From positions 1-64,000 of the forward strand of contig JAURVT010000045.1 of NCBI GenBank assembly GCA_030655315.1: DNA of 64,000 bases, given 5' to 3'. Each line of letters opens with the position of its first letter. Position 1 is the stretch's first letter. Below the pieces are notes generated by a model that made no database searches, had not been told where the DNA came from, and saw nothing but the letters and a program-made list of their open reading frames with translations. The stretch is from Nocardioidaceae bacterium. Its GTDB lineage: Bacteria > Actinomycetota > Actinomycetes > Propionibacteriales > Nocardioidaceae. Below, piece after piece: positions 53,572-61,425 of this stretch. The translations under genes and the position numbers were made by a program.

Positions 53572-54612
53572 GTGGCAGACCCTGGTGACCTCAGCTCCTC
53601 GGCGTTCCTCCGCGCGTGCCGCGGCGAGGCCGTCCCGCACACGCCGATCTGGTTCATGCGGCAGGCCGGACGATCGCTCCCGGAGTACCGCGCGCTCCGC
53701 GAGGGCGTGCCGATGCTGGAGTCGTGCCGGCGTCCCGACATGGTCGTCGAGATCACGATGCAGCCCGTCCGCCGCTACGGCGTCGACGCGGCCGTCTTCT
53801 ACTCCGACATCGTCGTGCCGCTCAAGGCCATCGGCGTCGACCTCGACATCGTGCCGGGCACCGGTCCGGTGGTCGCGAACCCGATCCGCGACCTCTCGGG
53901 CGTCTCGCAGCTGCGCGACCTCGAGCCCGACGACGTCGACTACGTCACCGAGTCGGTGCAGGGGCTGGTCGGCGAGCTCGGCTCCACGCCGCTGATCGGC
54001 TTCGCGGGTGCTCCCTACACGCTGGTGTCGTACCTCGTCGAGGGCGGCCCGTCCAAGGACCACCGCCACTCCAAGGCCCTGATGTACGGCGACCCCGAGA
54101 CGTGGGACGCGCTGATGTCGTCGCTCGCGCGCATCTCGGCGCGGTTCCTGCGCGTGCAGGTCGAGGCCGGCGCGTCGGCGGTGCAGCTGTTCGACTCCTG
54201 GGCCGGCACGCTGTCGCTGGCCGACTACGAGCGCTACGTGCGCCCCTACTCCGAGCGCGTGCTGGCCGAGGTCGCCGACCTCGGCGTCCCGCGCATCCAC
54301 TTCGGCGTCGGCACCGGCGAGCTGCTGCACTCGATGGGCGAGGCCGGCGCCGACGTCGTGGGCGTGGACTGGCGGGTGCCGCTCGACGAGGCGGCCCGGC
54401 GCGTGGGCGGCGGCAAGGCGCTGCAGGGCAACCTCGACTCGACGCTCGTCTTCGCGCCCACCGAGGTGATGACGGCCCGCGCCGCCGAGGTGATCGAGGC
54501 CGGTCGCGGCGCACCCGGCCACGTCTTCAACCTCGGTCACGGCGTGCTGCCCGCCACCGACCCCGACCAGCTGTCCCGCCTCGTCGACTTCGTCCACGCG
54601 TACCCGGTCTGA
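53572..54612 (+). CDS. hemE: Uroporphyrinogen decarboxylase
   Basis: A 346-residue TIM-barrel enzyme converting uroporphyrinogen III to coproporphyrinogen III. HTPIWFMRQAGRSLPEYRAL carries the substrate-binding Arg pair, FYSDIVVPLKAIGVDLDIV the catalytic Asp region, and GFAGAPYTLVSYLVEGG the conserved loop. The C-terminal NLGHGVLPATDP is intact. GTG 53572 follows GGGAGG at a good distance. It is the first gene of the heme operon and its stop overlaps the next start by one base. Confidence 0.95.
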   Translation: MADPGDLSSSAFLRACRGEAVPHTPIWFMRQAGRSLPEYRALREGVPMLESCRRPDMVVEITMQPVRRYGVDAAVFYSDIVVPLKAIGVDLDIVPGTGPVVANPIRDLSGVSQLRDLEPDDVDYVTESVQGLVGELGSTPLIGFAGAPYTLVSYLVEGGPSKDHRHSKALMYGDPETWDALMSSLARISARFLRVQVEAGASAVQLFDSWAGTLSLADYERYVRPYSERVLAEVADLGVPRIHFGVGTGELLHSMGEAGADVVGVDWRVPLDEAARRVGGGKALQGNLDSTLVFAPTEVMTARAAEVIEAGRGAPGHVFNLGHGVLPATDPDQLSRLVDFVHAYPV

Positions 54613-56024
54613 TGGTCCTGCGCGTCGCGGTGGTGGGCGGCGGGATCGCCGGCGTCACCGCGGCGCTCGAGCTGCGCGAGCGGGTGCCCGACGCCGAGGT
54701 GCTGCTGCTCGAGGCGGCGCCGCGGCTCGGCGGCAAGCTCGGTCTCCGCGAGGTCGCGGGCGTGCAGGTCGACACCGGTGCGGAGTCGATGCTCGCCCGG
54801 CGTCCCGAGGGCACCGACCTGGCCCGCCGCGTCGGCCTCGGCGACGACGTCGTCCACCCCCGCAAGGTGGGCGCCTCGATCTGGACCCGCGGTGCGCTGC
54901 GCCCGATGCCGCCGACGGTGATGGGCGTCCCCGCCGACCGGGCCGCGCTCGCCGCCAGCGGAATCCTGTCGACGTCCGGCCTGTGGCGGACACGGGCGGA
55001 CGTGCCGCGCGGGCTGCCCGAGCGCGACGTCAGCGTCGGCGACTACGTGGCGTCGAGGCTCGGACGCGAGGTGGTCGACCGTCTGGTCGAGCCGCTCCTC
55101 GGCGGGGTCTACGCCGGGCACGCGTCCCGGCTCTCGCTGCTCTCGGCCGCGCCGCAGGTGGCCGCGCTCGTCGACGGGCGGACGCGCCTCGTCGCGGCGG
55201 CCGCCGGCAGCCTCGCCCGCACCCGTGCCACGGCGGACGGCGCCGCCACCCCCGTGTTCGCCGGCGTCCGCGGCGGCATCGGACGGCTGCCCGAGGCCGT
55301 CGCGGCCGCGTCCGGTGCCGAGGTGGTCACCGGCGCGACGGTCCGCGAGCTGCGTCGTACGCCCCACGGGTGGCGCCTGGTGCACGGGCCCACCACGCAC
55401 CCGGTCGCCGTCGACGTCGACGCGGTGGTGCTCGCGGTGCCCGGCGCGCCCGCGGCACGACTGGTCGGGGAGATCGCGCCCGTCGCCGCCCGCGCGCTGC
55501 GCGAGGTGGAGTACGCGAGCATGGCGATCGTCACGCTCGCGGTGGCTCCCGGCTCGGTCGACCCCGGCCTCGGGTCGGGCTTCCTCGTCCCGCCGGTCGA
55601 CGGCCGCTCGATCAAGGCCGCCACGTTCTCCTCGCGCAAGTGGGGCTGGCTCGACGCCGGTGCCGACGGACCGTTCGTGCTGCGGACCTCGGTGGGCCGC
55701 GCCGGCGAGGAGGAGCTCCTGCAGCGCGACGACGCCGAGCTCGTCGACCTCGCGATGGCCGACCTCGCCGACGCCGCGGGCCTGCGGGGCCCGCTGCTCG
55801 ACGCGCACGTGCAGCGCTGGGGCGGCGCGCTGCCGCAGTACGACGTGGGTCACGCCGAGCGGATCGCCACCGTGGAGGACGCGGTGGAGCGCGTCCCGGG
55901 GCTCGAGCTGTGCGGCGCGGCCTATCGCGGGGTCGGCATCCCCGCGGTCGTCGCCGGCGCCCGCGCCGCGGCCGGACGGGTGGTGGACCGATGGGCGGCC
56001 ACCACCTCCCGCGCGCCACAATGA
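54612..56024 (+). CDS. hemY: Coproporphyrinogen/protoporphyrinogen oxidase (FAD)
   Basis: A 470-residue flavoprotein (HemY, also called CgoX when it acts on coproporphyrinogen III). The dinucleotide motif [20 protein letters not shown] opens the protein; [29 protein letters not shown] and the C-terminal [21 protein letters not shown] are family signatures. The six-electron oxidation uses oxygen. Because hemQ follows four bases later, the substrate is expected to be coproporphyrinogen, as in other actinobacteria. The hemH (cpfC) ferrochelatase is not in this window. Confidence 0.92.
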   Translation: MVLRVAVVGGGIAGVTAALELRERVPDAEVLLLEAAPRLGGKLGLREVAGVQVDTGAESMLARRPEGTDLARRVGLGDDVVHPRKVGASIWTRGALRPMPPTVMGVPADRAALAASGILSTSGLWRTRADVPRGLPERDVSVGDYVASRLGREVVDRLVEPLLGGVYAGHASRLSLLSAAPQVAALVDGRTRLVAAAAGSLARTRATADGAATPVFAGVRGGIGRLPEAVAAASGAEVVTGATVRELRRTPHGWRLVHGPTTHPVAVDVDAVVLAVPGAPAARLVGEIAPVAARALREVEYASMAIVTLAVAPGSVDPGLGSGFLVPPVDGRSIKAATFSSRKWGWLDAGADGPFVLRTSVGRAGEEELLQRDDAELVDLAMADLADAAGLRGPLLDAHVQRWGGALPQYDVGHAERIATVEDAVERVPGLELCGAAYRGVGIPAVVAGARAAAGRVVDRWAATTSRAPQ

Positions 56025-56028
56025 GGAC

Positions 56029-56754
56029 ATGAGCGACGTCCCCGCCTCCGGCAAGACCCCCCACCACGGCAAGCTGGCCAAGGAGGTCAACCAGACCGTC
56101 CGCTACACGATGTGGTCGGTGTTCCGCCTGTCCGTGCCGTTCGGCGACGTCGACCGCGCCAAGGCCACCGGCGAGGTCGAGGAACTGTTCGCCTCCCTCG
56201 CCGAGCAGGACGTCGTCGTCCGCGGGCTCTACGACGTGAGCGGCCTGCGCGCCGACGCCGACCTGATGGTCTGGTGGCACGCGGCGTCGTCGGACCAGCT
56301 GCAGGACGCCTACCAGGCGCTGCGTCGCACCGAGCTCGGCCAGCACCTCGCGCCCGTCTGGTCGCAGATGGCGCTGCATCGCCCGGCCGAGTTCAACAAG
56401 GCCCACATACCGGCGTTCATGGCCGGCGAGGACGTCCACCCCTACGTGTGCGTGTACCCGTTCGTGCGGTCGTACGAGTGGTACATCCTCCCCGACGACG
56501 AGCGCCGCGACATGCTGCGCGAGCACGGCATCGCCGCCCGCGACTACCCCGACGTGCGGGCCAACACGGTCGCGTCGTTCGCCCTCGGCGACTACGAGTG
56601 GATCCTCGCGTTCGAGGCCGACGAGCTGCACCGCATCGTCGACCTCATGCGCGACCTCCGCGCCACCCGCGCCCGCCTGCACGTCCGCGAGGAGGTGCCG
56701 TTCTACACCGGCCGCCTCCGTGACGTGCCGCAGATGCTCGCCACCCTGCCCTGA
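56029..56754 (+). CDS. hemQ: Heme synthase HemQ (coproheme decarboxylase, chlorite-dismutase fold)
   Basis: A 241-residue protein that decarboxylates coproheme III to protoheme with peroxide. [19 protein letters not shown] begins the fold; [17 protein letters not shown] contains the proximal His, and [27 protein letters not shown] contains the Tyr that forms the catalytic radical. [25 protein letters not shown] closes the family pattern. It lacks the distal Arg context typical of true chlorite dismutases as far as can be judged by eye. Its position after hemY completes the coproporphyrin-dependent heme branch. Confidence 0.94.
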   Translation: MSDVPASGKTPHHGKLAKEVNQTVRYTMWSVFRLSVPFGDVDRAKATGEVEELFASLAEQDVVVRGLYDVSGLRADADLMVWWHAASSDQLQDAYQALRRTELGQHLAPVWSQMALHRPAEFNKAHIPAFMAGEDVHPYVCVYPFVRSYEWYILPDDERRDMLREHGIAARDYPDVRANTVASFALGDYEWILAFEADELHRIVDLMRDLRATRARLHVREEVPFYTGRLRDVPQMLATLP

Positions 56755-56785
56755 CGACCGGCCCGCCCCCTCGCTCACCCGTCCG

Positions 56786-56844
56786 CCGAGTGGCGCAGAT
56801 CCGGGGTCGACACGCGGTGGTCACCCCGAAGCTGCGCCACTCGG
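56786..56844. repeat. 59-bp intergenic palindrome with a GCGCA-type unit
   Basis: Arms 56786-56807 and 56823-56844 match at 20 of 22 positions (CCGAGTGGCGCAG facing CTGCGCCACTCGG). A third unit, TTTGCGCCGCTC, follows at 56852-56863. The unit CCGAGYGGCGCA is the same as in the giant repeat at 50.7 kb. It lies downstream of hemQ. Confidence 0.85.
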
Positions 56845-56863
56845 GCACAGGTTTGCGCCGCTC

Positions 56864-56893
56864 GACGGGACGGGACGGGATGGGACGGGACGG
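56864..56893. repeat. GACGG pentamer tandem repeat
   Basis: Six consecutive five-base units (GACGG three times, GATGG, GACGG twice), followed by more degenerate copies to about 56935. A G-rich simple repeat between the palindrome and the convergent hypothetical gene. Confidence 0.85.
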
Positions 56894-56962
56894 CGGGGGA
56901 GCGGGACGGCACGGGTCGGCACGGCGGAGTGTCGGGCGGCGGCAGGGGGAGCGCGCCGCGCG

Positions 56963-57550
56963 TCAGGACTCGGCGGAGGTGATCCCCGCGCACGCACGGC
57001 TGACGGTCGTCGACGCGGCGGCCGGGCCGCAGAGGACGACGTCGAGCTCGATCTCGAGCTCCCGGGTGAACACGCCCGTGTCGTAGGTGATGCGCAGGTC
57101 CATGCCACGCCCGATCCCGGGGGCGGACTTGCGGACCTCGAGCGCGAGCTCGGACGACTCGGCGGGGGCGCCGCAGACCCGTCCGACGGTGCTGCGACGC
57201 AGGTCGTCGCCTCGCTCGATCGTGCGGGGCGTCGACGGGTCGGACCCGCGCGTGCTCAGCTGTGGACGGATGCCCCAGCCGGTCACGCGGGTGCCGCCCT
57301 GGTTCGTCACGAACGCGATGTCGGTGACGGTCACGGAGCCGGCGCGGTCGAGGCACACGTCGAGCCCGTCGACCACGTAGGACGTCTCGGGCTGGGCCTG
57401 GGCGACGAACCGGTTGGTGCCGGCGGCGCCGGGGCTGACCAGGTCGGGGACGCGGTTCTGGTAGACCCGGAACCCCGCCGCGGCCACGACGAGCGCCGCG
57501 ACGACGACCACCCCGACCACGCGCCACGCGGTCATCGACGGCAGGCGCAT
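56963..57550 (-). CDS. Hypothetical single-pass membrane protein
   Basis: A 195-residue protein with one N-terminal membrane anchor (AWRVVGVVVVAALVVAAAGF, residues 8-27) and a mostly beta-predicted external part with two conserved-looking Cys pairs (DVCLDRAG, GRVCGAPAE, VVLCGPA, SRACAG). No family recognised. TAGCCT ends six bases before the ATG. Its stop faces hemQ across the palindrome and pentamer repeat. Function unknown; the domain may be an immunoglobulin-like fold, which is a guess. Confidence 0.72.
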   Translation of the reverse strand: MRLPSMTAWRVVGVVVVAALVVAAAGFRVYQNRVPDLVSPGAAGTNRFVAQAQPETSYVVDGLDVCLDRAGSVTVTDIAFVTNQGGTRVTGWGIRPQLSTRGSDPSTPRTIERGDDLRRSTVGRVCGAPAESSELALEVRKSAPGIGRGMDLRITYDTGVFTRELEIELDVVLCGPAAASTTVSRACAGITSAES

Positions 57551-57556
57551 GGGTCG

Positions 57557-57562
57557 AGGCTA
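57557..57562 (-). promoter_or_regulatory. Leaderless -10 box (TAGCCT)
   Basis: TAGCCT on the minus strand ends six bases before the ATG of the 195-residue membrane protein. Confidence 0.5.
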
Positions 57563-57571
57563 TCGGTCCGC

Positions 57572-57985
57572 TCAGGTGGTGGAGGCGTCCGGCTCGAGCG
57601 TGAGGCTGACGCCGTTGATGCAGTAGCGCTGGTCGGTGGGGGTGCCGAATCCCTCACCCTCGAACACGTGGCCCAGGTGCGAGCCGCAGCGGGCGCAGCG
57701 CACCTCGGTGCGCACCGAGAACATCGAGCGGTCCTCGATCAGCTCGACGCGGTCGCCGGCCAGCGGCGAGAAGAACGCCGGCCAGCCGCAGTGCGCGTCG
57801 AACTTGGTGTCGCTGCGGAACAGCTCGGCCCCGCACGCCCGGCACGCGTACACACCGGGGGTCGGGTCGGTCTCGTAGGAGCTGCTGAACGGCCGCTCCG
57901 TGCCGGCCTTGCGCAGCACGTCGTACTCTTGCGGGCTCAGCTCGGCCCGCCACTCCTCGTCGGTCTTCTCCACGTCGTAAGCCAT
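57572..57985 (-). CDS. msrB: Peptide-methionine (R)-S-oxide reductase MsrB
   Basis: A 137-residue enzyme that reduces methionine R-sulfoxide. The structural zinc site is complete (C48-x2-C51 and C97-x2-C100). DAHCGWPAFFSP holds the cysteine at 66 and QRYCINGVSLTL the catalytic C122. Length and motifs are standard. TAGGCT six bases before its ATG marks a leaderless promoter. It is a repair enzyme for oxidised protein methionine using thioredoxin. Confidence 0.96.
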   Translation of the reverse strand: MAYDVEKTDEEWRAELSPQEYDVLRKAGTERPFSSSYETDPTPGVYACRACGAELFRSDTKFDAHCGWPAFFSPLAGDRVELIEDRSMFSVRTEVRCARCGSHLGHVFEGEGFGTPTDQRYCINGVSLTLEPDASTT

Positions 57986-57991
57986 GCCTCC

Positions 57992-57997
57992 AGCCTA
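57992..57997 (-). promoter_or_regulatory. Leaderless -10 box (TAGGCT)
   Basis: TAGGCT on the minus strand ends six bases before the msrB ATG. GGAGGC lies in the six-base gap but is too close to act as a ribosome site. Confidence 0.55.
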
Positions 57998-58020
57998 CTG
58001 AGCCACGCACGCGCCGCCCG

Positions 58021-58131
58021 GTGAGCGAGACCATCGCTCACATCTGGCGCCAGACGCCCGTCGGGGAAGGCGCGGGTGGCGAAGCTGGGCGTCCTTTGCC
58101 CTGCGAGTCGCCCGCAACGCACCCCGTCGGG
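58021..58131. repeat. Cluster of three inverted repeats between msrB and the next gene
   Basis: GTGAGCGA-GACCA-TCGCTCAC (58021-58041) and TCTGGCGCCAGA (58043-58054) are perfect hairpins. They are followed by a 75-bp imperfect palindrome (58057-58131) with outer arms CCCGTCGGGG and CCCCGTCGGG and inner parts GCGGGTGGCG/CGAGTCGCCCGC. It lies downstream of the 174-residue hypothetical gene and upstream of the msrB promoter, so it may also terminate the former. Confidence 0.7.
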
Positions 58132-58141
58132 ATGGATGGGG

Positions 58142-58666
58142 TCAGATGAGGTTGACGCCCTCGCCGCCGCCGGATTGCTGGTCGAAGGTCTCGCGCTCGA
58201 GGAGGTGGAGGGTGGGGATGTCGAGGGCGCGCTTGGCGCGGGCGGCCCAGTCGAGGCCGAAGAACTCGCGGACGAGGTGGGGCTCGGTGAGGACGATGGC
58301 CTCGTCGGCGGACACCTCGGCGACGAGGTGCTCGAGCGCGCGGACGGGGTCGTCGGAGGTCAGGTGGCCGACGACCTCCTGGCCGGCGGCCTGCAGCCCG
58401 GCGACGGTGGTGGCGAGCTCGTCGGCACCGGCCTCCTCGGTGATCTCCTGCATCCTGCGCACGTCCTCGGGGTCGCCGACGGGTGCGGTGGCGACGTCGA
58501 CGCCGCCCAGGGTGCCGAGCGAGGCGGCCATCGCGGCCGAGGCGTCGTCGACGGGCAGCAGCACGTGGTAGGTGACGGTGTCGTCCAGGCCCTCGTGCAG
58601 CGACACCACCTGGCGCACGTCGAGCTCGGACAGGGCACGCTCGGTGAGCAGCACGACGGAGTACAT
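58142..58666 (-). CDS. Conserved actinobacterial hypothetical protein
   Basis: A 174-residue cytoplasmic protein beginning MYSVVLLTERALSELDVRQVV. It alternates beta strands and helices, with VTYHVLLPVDD, EEAGADELATTVAGLQAAG and DEAIVLTEPHLVREFFGLDWAARAKRAL, which gives it the look of a universal-stress-like alpha/beta fold without an ATP motif. Such proteins are widespread in actinobacteria and have no known role. The start is supported by TAGGCT six bases upstream. Confidence 0.78.
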   Translation of the reverse strand: MYSVVLLTERALSELDVRQVVSLHEGLDDTVTYHVLLPVDDASAAMAASLGTLGGVDVATAPVGDPEDVRRMQEITEEAGADELATTVAGLQAAGQEVVGHLTSDDPVRALEHLVAEVSADEAIVLTEPHLVREFFGLDWAARAKRALDIPTLHLLERETFDQQSGGGEGVNLI

Positions 58667-58672
58667 GGCGCC

Positions 58673-58678
58673 AGCCTA
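58673..58678 (-). promoter_or_regulatory. Leaderless -10 box (TAGGCT)
   Basis: TAGGCT on the minus strand ends six bases before the ATG of the 174-residue protein. It lies immediately before the ligase stop, so the gene has a promoter separate from the ligase. Confidence 0.55.
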
Positions 58679-58683
58679 TGCCG

Positions 58684-59754
58684 TCAGCGCAGGACGTCGG
58701 ACAGGTCGTAGGCGGCGGGGACGTCGAGCTGGTCGTAGGTGCACGAGGTGGGCTCGCGGTCGGGTCGGAAGCGGACGAACTGGGTGGCGTGGCGGAACCG
58801 GCGCGACTGCAGCTGGTCGTAGGCGACCTCGACGACGACGCGCGGGTCGAGCGGCACGAAGGCCTGGTCCTTGAGACCGCTCCAGCGGTGGTTGGTCTCG
58901 GGCCGGCGGTCGTCCGCGCCGCGCTCGCCCGAGAGCCAGGGGTGTTCGTCGGGCTCGACGCGCAGCTCGTCGAGCAGGGTGACGAGGTCGGCGCGCACGC
59001 CGTCGGCGAACGCCGAGCAGCCGCCGACGTACTGCAGCACGCCGTCGTCGTCCCACAGGCCGAGGAGCATCGAGCCGAGGAGGGGGCGCGCGGCGCTGGA
59101 GCGCTTGTGCGGGCGGTACCCGGCGAGCACGGTGTCGGCGGTGCGCTGGTGCTTGATCTTGAGCATCGTGCGACGTCCGGGGGCGTAGTGGCCGTCGAGC
59201 GGCTTGGCGACGACGCCGTCGAGCCCGGCTCCCTCGAACGTCTCGAACCAGCCGCGGGCGACGTCGACGTCGTGCGTGACGCCGCTCAGGTGCAGCGGTG
59301 GCCGGACCGGCTCGAGGACCCGCTCGAGGTGGGCGCGGCGCTCGGAGAACGGCTGGTCGAGCAGCGACTCGTCGCCGTCGGCGAGCAGGTCGAAGGCCAC
59401 GAACGACGCCGGCGTGCTGCCCGCGAGCAACCGGACCCGGGTGTCGGAGGGGTGGATGCGGTCGCTGAGGCGGTCCCAGTCGAGGCGGCCGTCGACGGGC
59501 ACGACGATCTCGCCGTCCAGCGCGCACCGCGCGGGCAGGGCGCTGGCGCGGACGGCGTCGACCACCTCGGGGAAGTAGCGCGTGAGGGTCTTGCCCGACC
59601 GCGACGCCAGCACGACGTCGTCCCCGTCGCGGAAGAGCAGGCAGCGGTAGCCGTCCCACTTGGGCTCGTAGGCGTAGTCGCCCGACGGGACGGTGTCGAC
59701 GGCCCTGGCCAGCATCGGCGCGAGGTCGACGGGCACGGGCAGCGCGGGCGTCAC
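58684..59754 (-). CDS. ligC: ATP-dependent DNA ligase (LigC type)
   Basis: A 356-residue ligase. YAYEPKWDGYRCLLFRDGDD contains the adenylated Lys of motif I (KWDG); ALDGEIVVP, FVAFDLLA, GLDGVVAKPLDGHYAPGRR and the final LKIKHQR are motifs III to V. It lacks the primase and nuclease domains of LigD, which fits LigC, an accessory ligase in actinobacterial end-joining or base-excision repair. GTG start; it begins two bases after the stop of the SDR gene. No Ku gene is in the window. Confidence 0.92.
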   Translation of the reverse strand: MTPALPVPVDLAPMLARAVDTVPSGDYAYEPKWDGYRCLLFRDGDDVVLASRSGKTLTRYFPEVVDAVRASALPARCALDGEIVVPVDGRLDWDRLSDRIHPSDTRVRLLAGSTPASFVAFDLLADGDESLLDQPFSERRAHLERVLEPVRPPLHLSGVTHDVDVARGWFETFEGAGLDGVVAKPLDGHYAPGRRTMLKIKHQRTADTVLAGYRPHKRSSAARPLLGSMLLGLWDDDGVLQYVGGCSAFADGVRADLVTLLDELRVEPDEHPWLSGERGADDRRPETNHRWSGLKDQAFVPLDPRVVVEVAYDQLQSRRFRHATQFVRFRPDREPTSCTYDQLDVPAAYDLSDVLR

Positions 59755-59756
59755 GG

Positions 59757-60434
59757 TCAGAGCCGGCCGATGCGGACCTGGTGCTCGCCGGGGTCCGACC
59801 CGGCGCCGAGCGCGAGGATCCGTGCGACGACGTCGCCGATCTCGACGACCGCCTCGTCGGCGTGCTCGGCCCGGCCGTCGTCGACGATCGGGTTGACGAT
59901 GCACAGCTCGTGGAAGCGCACCCCGCCGCGCGACTCCTCGGCGCGGAGGACGTCGAGCAGCATCGTCTGCGCGGCCCCGGTGACGCTCACGGGTCCCGAC
60001 CCGGCCTCGGGCTGGACGGTGGCGATCCCGTTGGTGGTGACGTACGCCGAGCCGTCGGGGTCGAGGTGGGGCACGACGGCGCGCGCGGCGAGCCAGTGCG
60101 AGGTGAGGTTGCTGCGCAGGAGGCCGTCCCAGGTCTCGGCGTCGAGGTCGACCAGCTGAGGACCCTCCCACCAGCCGCCGACGGACGCCGACGCCAGGGC
60201 GACCGGCGGCGCGTCGGCGAGCACGCGGGCGAGGGTCTCGGAGCCGTCGGGGGTCGACACGTCGGTCCGCACGAGCACCACGCGGTCGTCGTTTGCCCAC
60301 GCGGGCAGGTCCGACGTGCGGCGGGTGGGGACGGTGACGCGGGCGGCGCCGGCGTCGAGGAGGCCCTGGACGACGTGGGACCCGACGTAGCCGGTGCCAC
60401 CGACCACGACGGCGTGCGGGGGAGCGTCGGTCAT
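59757..60434 (-). CDS. SDR-fold NAD(P)-binding protein, catalytic Tyr-Lys not evident
   Basis: A 225-residue Rossmann-fold protein: VVVGGTGYVGSHVVQGLLDAG binds the dinucleotide and GLLRSNLTSHWLAARAVVPHL matches helix alpha-4. The stretch where YxxxK should lie reads GPVSVTGAAQTMLLDVLRAEE, so the catalytic Tyr and Lys appear to be missing. It could be an atypical SDR with another mechanism or a non-enzymatic member. Start choice between ATG 60443 and 60434 is open; the latter has more room for a ribosome site. It is co-transcribed with ligC. Confidence 0.78.
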   Translation of the reverse strand: MTDAPPHAVVVGGTGYVGSHVVQGLLDAGAARVTVPTRRTSDLPAWANDDRVVLVRTDVSTPDGSETLARVLADAPPVALASASVGGWWEGPQLVDLDAETWDGLLRSNLTSHWLAARAVVPHLDPDGSAYVTTNGIATVQPEAGSGPVSVTGAAQTMLLDVLRAEESRGGVRFHELCIVNPIVDDGRAEHADEAVVEIGDVVARILALGAGSDPGEHQVRIGRL

Positions 60435-60475
60435 GCCCGCCATCCTGTCACCGCAGCGGGGCCGCTGCCGGTGCC

Positions 60476-60481
60476 TATGCT
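60476..60481 (+). promoter_or_regulatory. Putative leaderless -10 box (TATGCT)
   Basis: TATGCT ends seven bases before the ATG of the PPK2 gene, one base longer than the standard spacing in this window. Confidence 0.4.
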
Positions 60482-60488
60482 GCAGGGC

Positions 60489-61328
60489 ATGACCTCACTG
60501 AGCACGACGCTGCGCGTGCAGCCCGGCACCGTCGCCCTGGCGGGCCGCGACTCCCGCGAGATCCTCGGCTTCGACGGCGGCAAGGACGAGGGCAAGGCGG
60601 CCATGGCGGACCTGGCGCCGCGCCTGGAGGACCTGCAGGAGCGGCTCTACGCGGCCGGTCGCGCGTCGTCGGACCACCGCCGCCTGCTGCTCGTGCTGCA
60701 GGGCATGGACACCGCCGGCAAGGGAGGCGTCGTCAAGCACGCCGTGGGCCTGCTCGACCCGCAGGGCGTCCGCATCACGTCGTTCGGCAAGCCGACGCCC
60801 GAGGAGCTCGAGCACGACTTCCTGTGGCGGATCGAGAAGGGCGTGCCGGGCCCGGGCACGGTCGGCATCTTCGACCGCTCGCACTACGAGGACGTGCTCA
60901 TCGGACGCGTGCGGCAGCTCGCGCCGCCGGAGGAGATCGAGAGCCGCTACGACGCGATCAACGCCTTCGAGCAGCGCCTCGTCGACGACGGCGTGACGAT
61001 CGTCAAGTGCTTCCTGCACATCTCGCCGGACGACCAGCGCGACCGACTGCTCGCGCGCCTGGACGACCCCACCAAGCACTGGAAGTTCAACCCCGCCGAC
61101 ATCGACGAGCGCCAGCTCTGGGACGCCTACGCCGAGGCGTACGCCATCGCGCTGGAGCGCACGTCGACCGACGCCGCGCCTTGGCACGTCGTCCCGAGCG
61201 GGCGCAAGTGGTACCGCAACTGGGCCGTCGCCCGGCTGCTGACCGAGCACCTCGAGGCCCTCGACCTCCCCTGGCCCGCCGCCGACTTCGACGTCGAGGA
61301 GCAGAAGGCCCGCCTCGCGGCGGAGTGA
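60489..61328 (+). CDS. ppk2: Polyphosphate kinase 2 family protein
   Basis: A 279-residue single-domain PPK2 kinase. LLLVLQGMDTAGKGGVVKHAV is the Walker A segment, GIFDRSHYEDVLIGRV the Walker B/lid region, and HWKFNPADIDERQLWDAY with RNWAVARLL the conserved C-terminal part. Such enzymes move phosphate between polyphosphate and nucleoside mono- or diphosphates. The class (AMP or ADP kinase) cannot be settled by eye. It converges on the CbiX gene across a long palindrome. Confidence 0.92.
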   Translation: MTSLSTTLRVQPGTVALAGRDSREILGFDGGKDEGKAAMADLAPRLEDLQERLYAAGRASSDHRRLLLVLQGMDTAGKGGVVKHAVGLLDPQGVRITSFGKPTPEELEHDFLWRIEKGVPGPGTVGIFDRSHYEDVLIGRVRQLAPPEEIESRYDAINAFEQRLVDDGVTIVKCFLHISPDDQRDRLLARLDDPTKHWKFNPADIDERQLWDAYAEAYAIALERTSTDAAPWHVVPSGRKWYRNWAVARLLTEHLEALDLPWPAADFDVEEQKARLAAE

Positions 61329-61418
61329 TCGTTTACCACGTGAACGTGGTAAACGGCGCGAAGCACGGTAGATCTCCCGTGCTTCGCGCCAATTACCACG
61401 TTCACGTGGTCATTGATC
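61327..61418. repeat. 92-bp nested palindrome sharing its core with the 18 kb repeats
   Basis: Outer arms (GATCGTTTACCACG... facing ...CGTGGTCATTGATC) enclose a core GGCGCGAAGCACGG (61355-61368) facing CCGTGCTTCGCGCC (61377-61390) around AGATCT. The left outer arm itself contains TTTACCACGTGAACGTGGTAAA-type self-complementarity (61332-61353, 10-bp arms). The core GCGAAGCACGGT is the same as in the three units at 18.1-18.8 kb. It fills the gap between the convergent PPK2 and CbiX genes. Confidence 0.9.
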
Positions 61419-61425
61419 GGCCCCG

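Noticed and set aside
60495-61250. Minus-strand frame opposite PPK2
   Set aside because: The plus strand carries all PPK2 motifs in order; the antisense frame has none.
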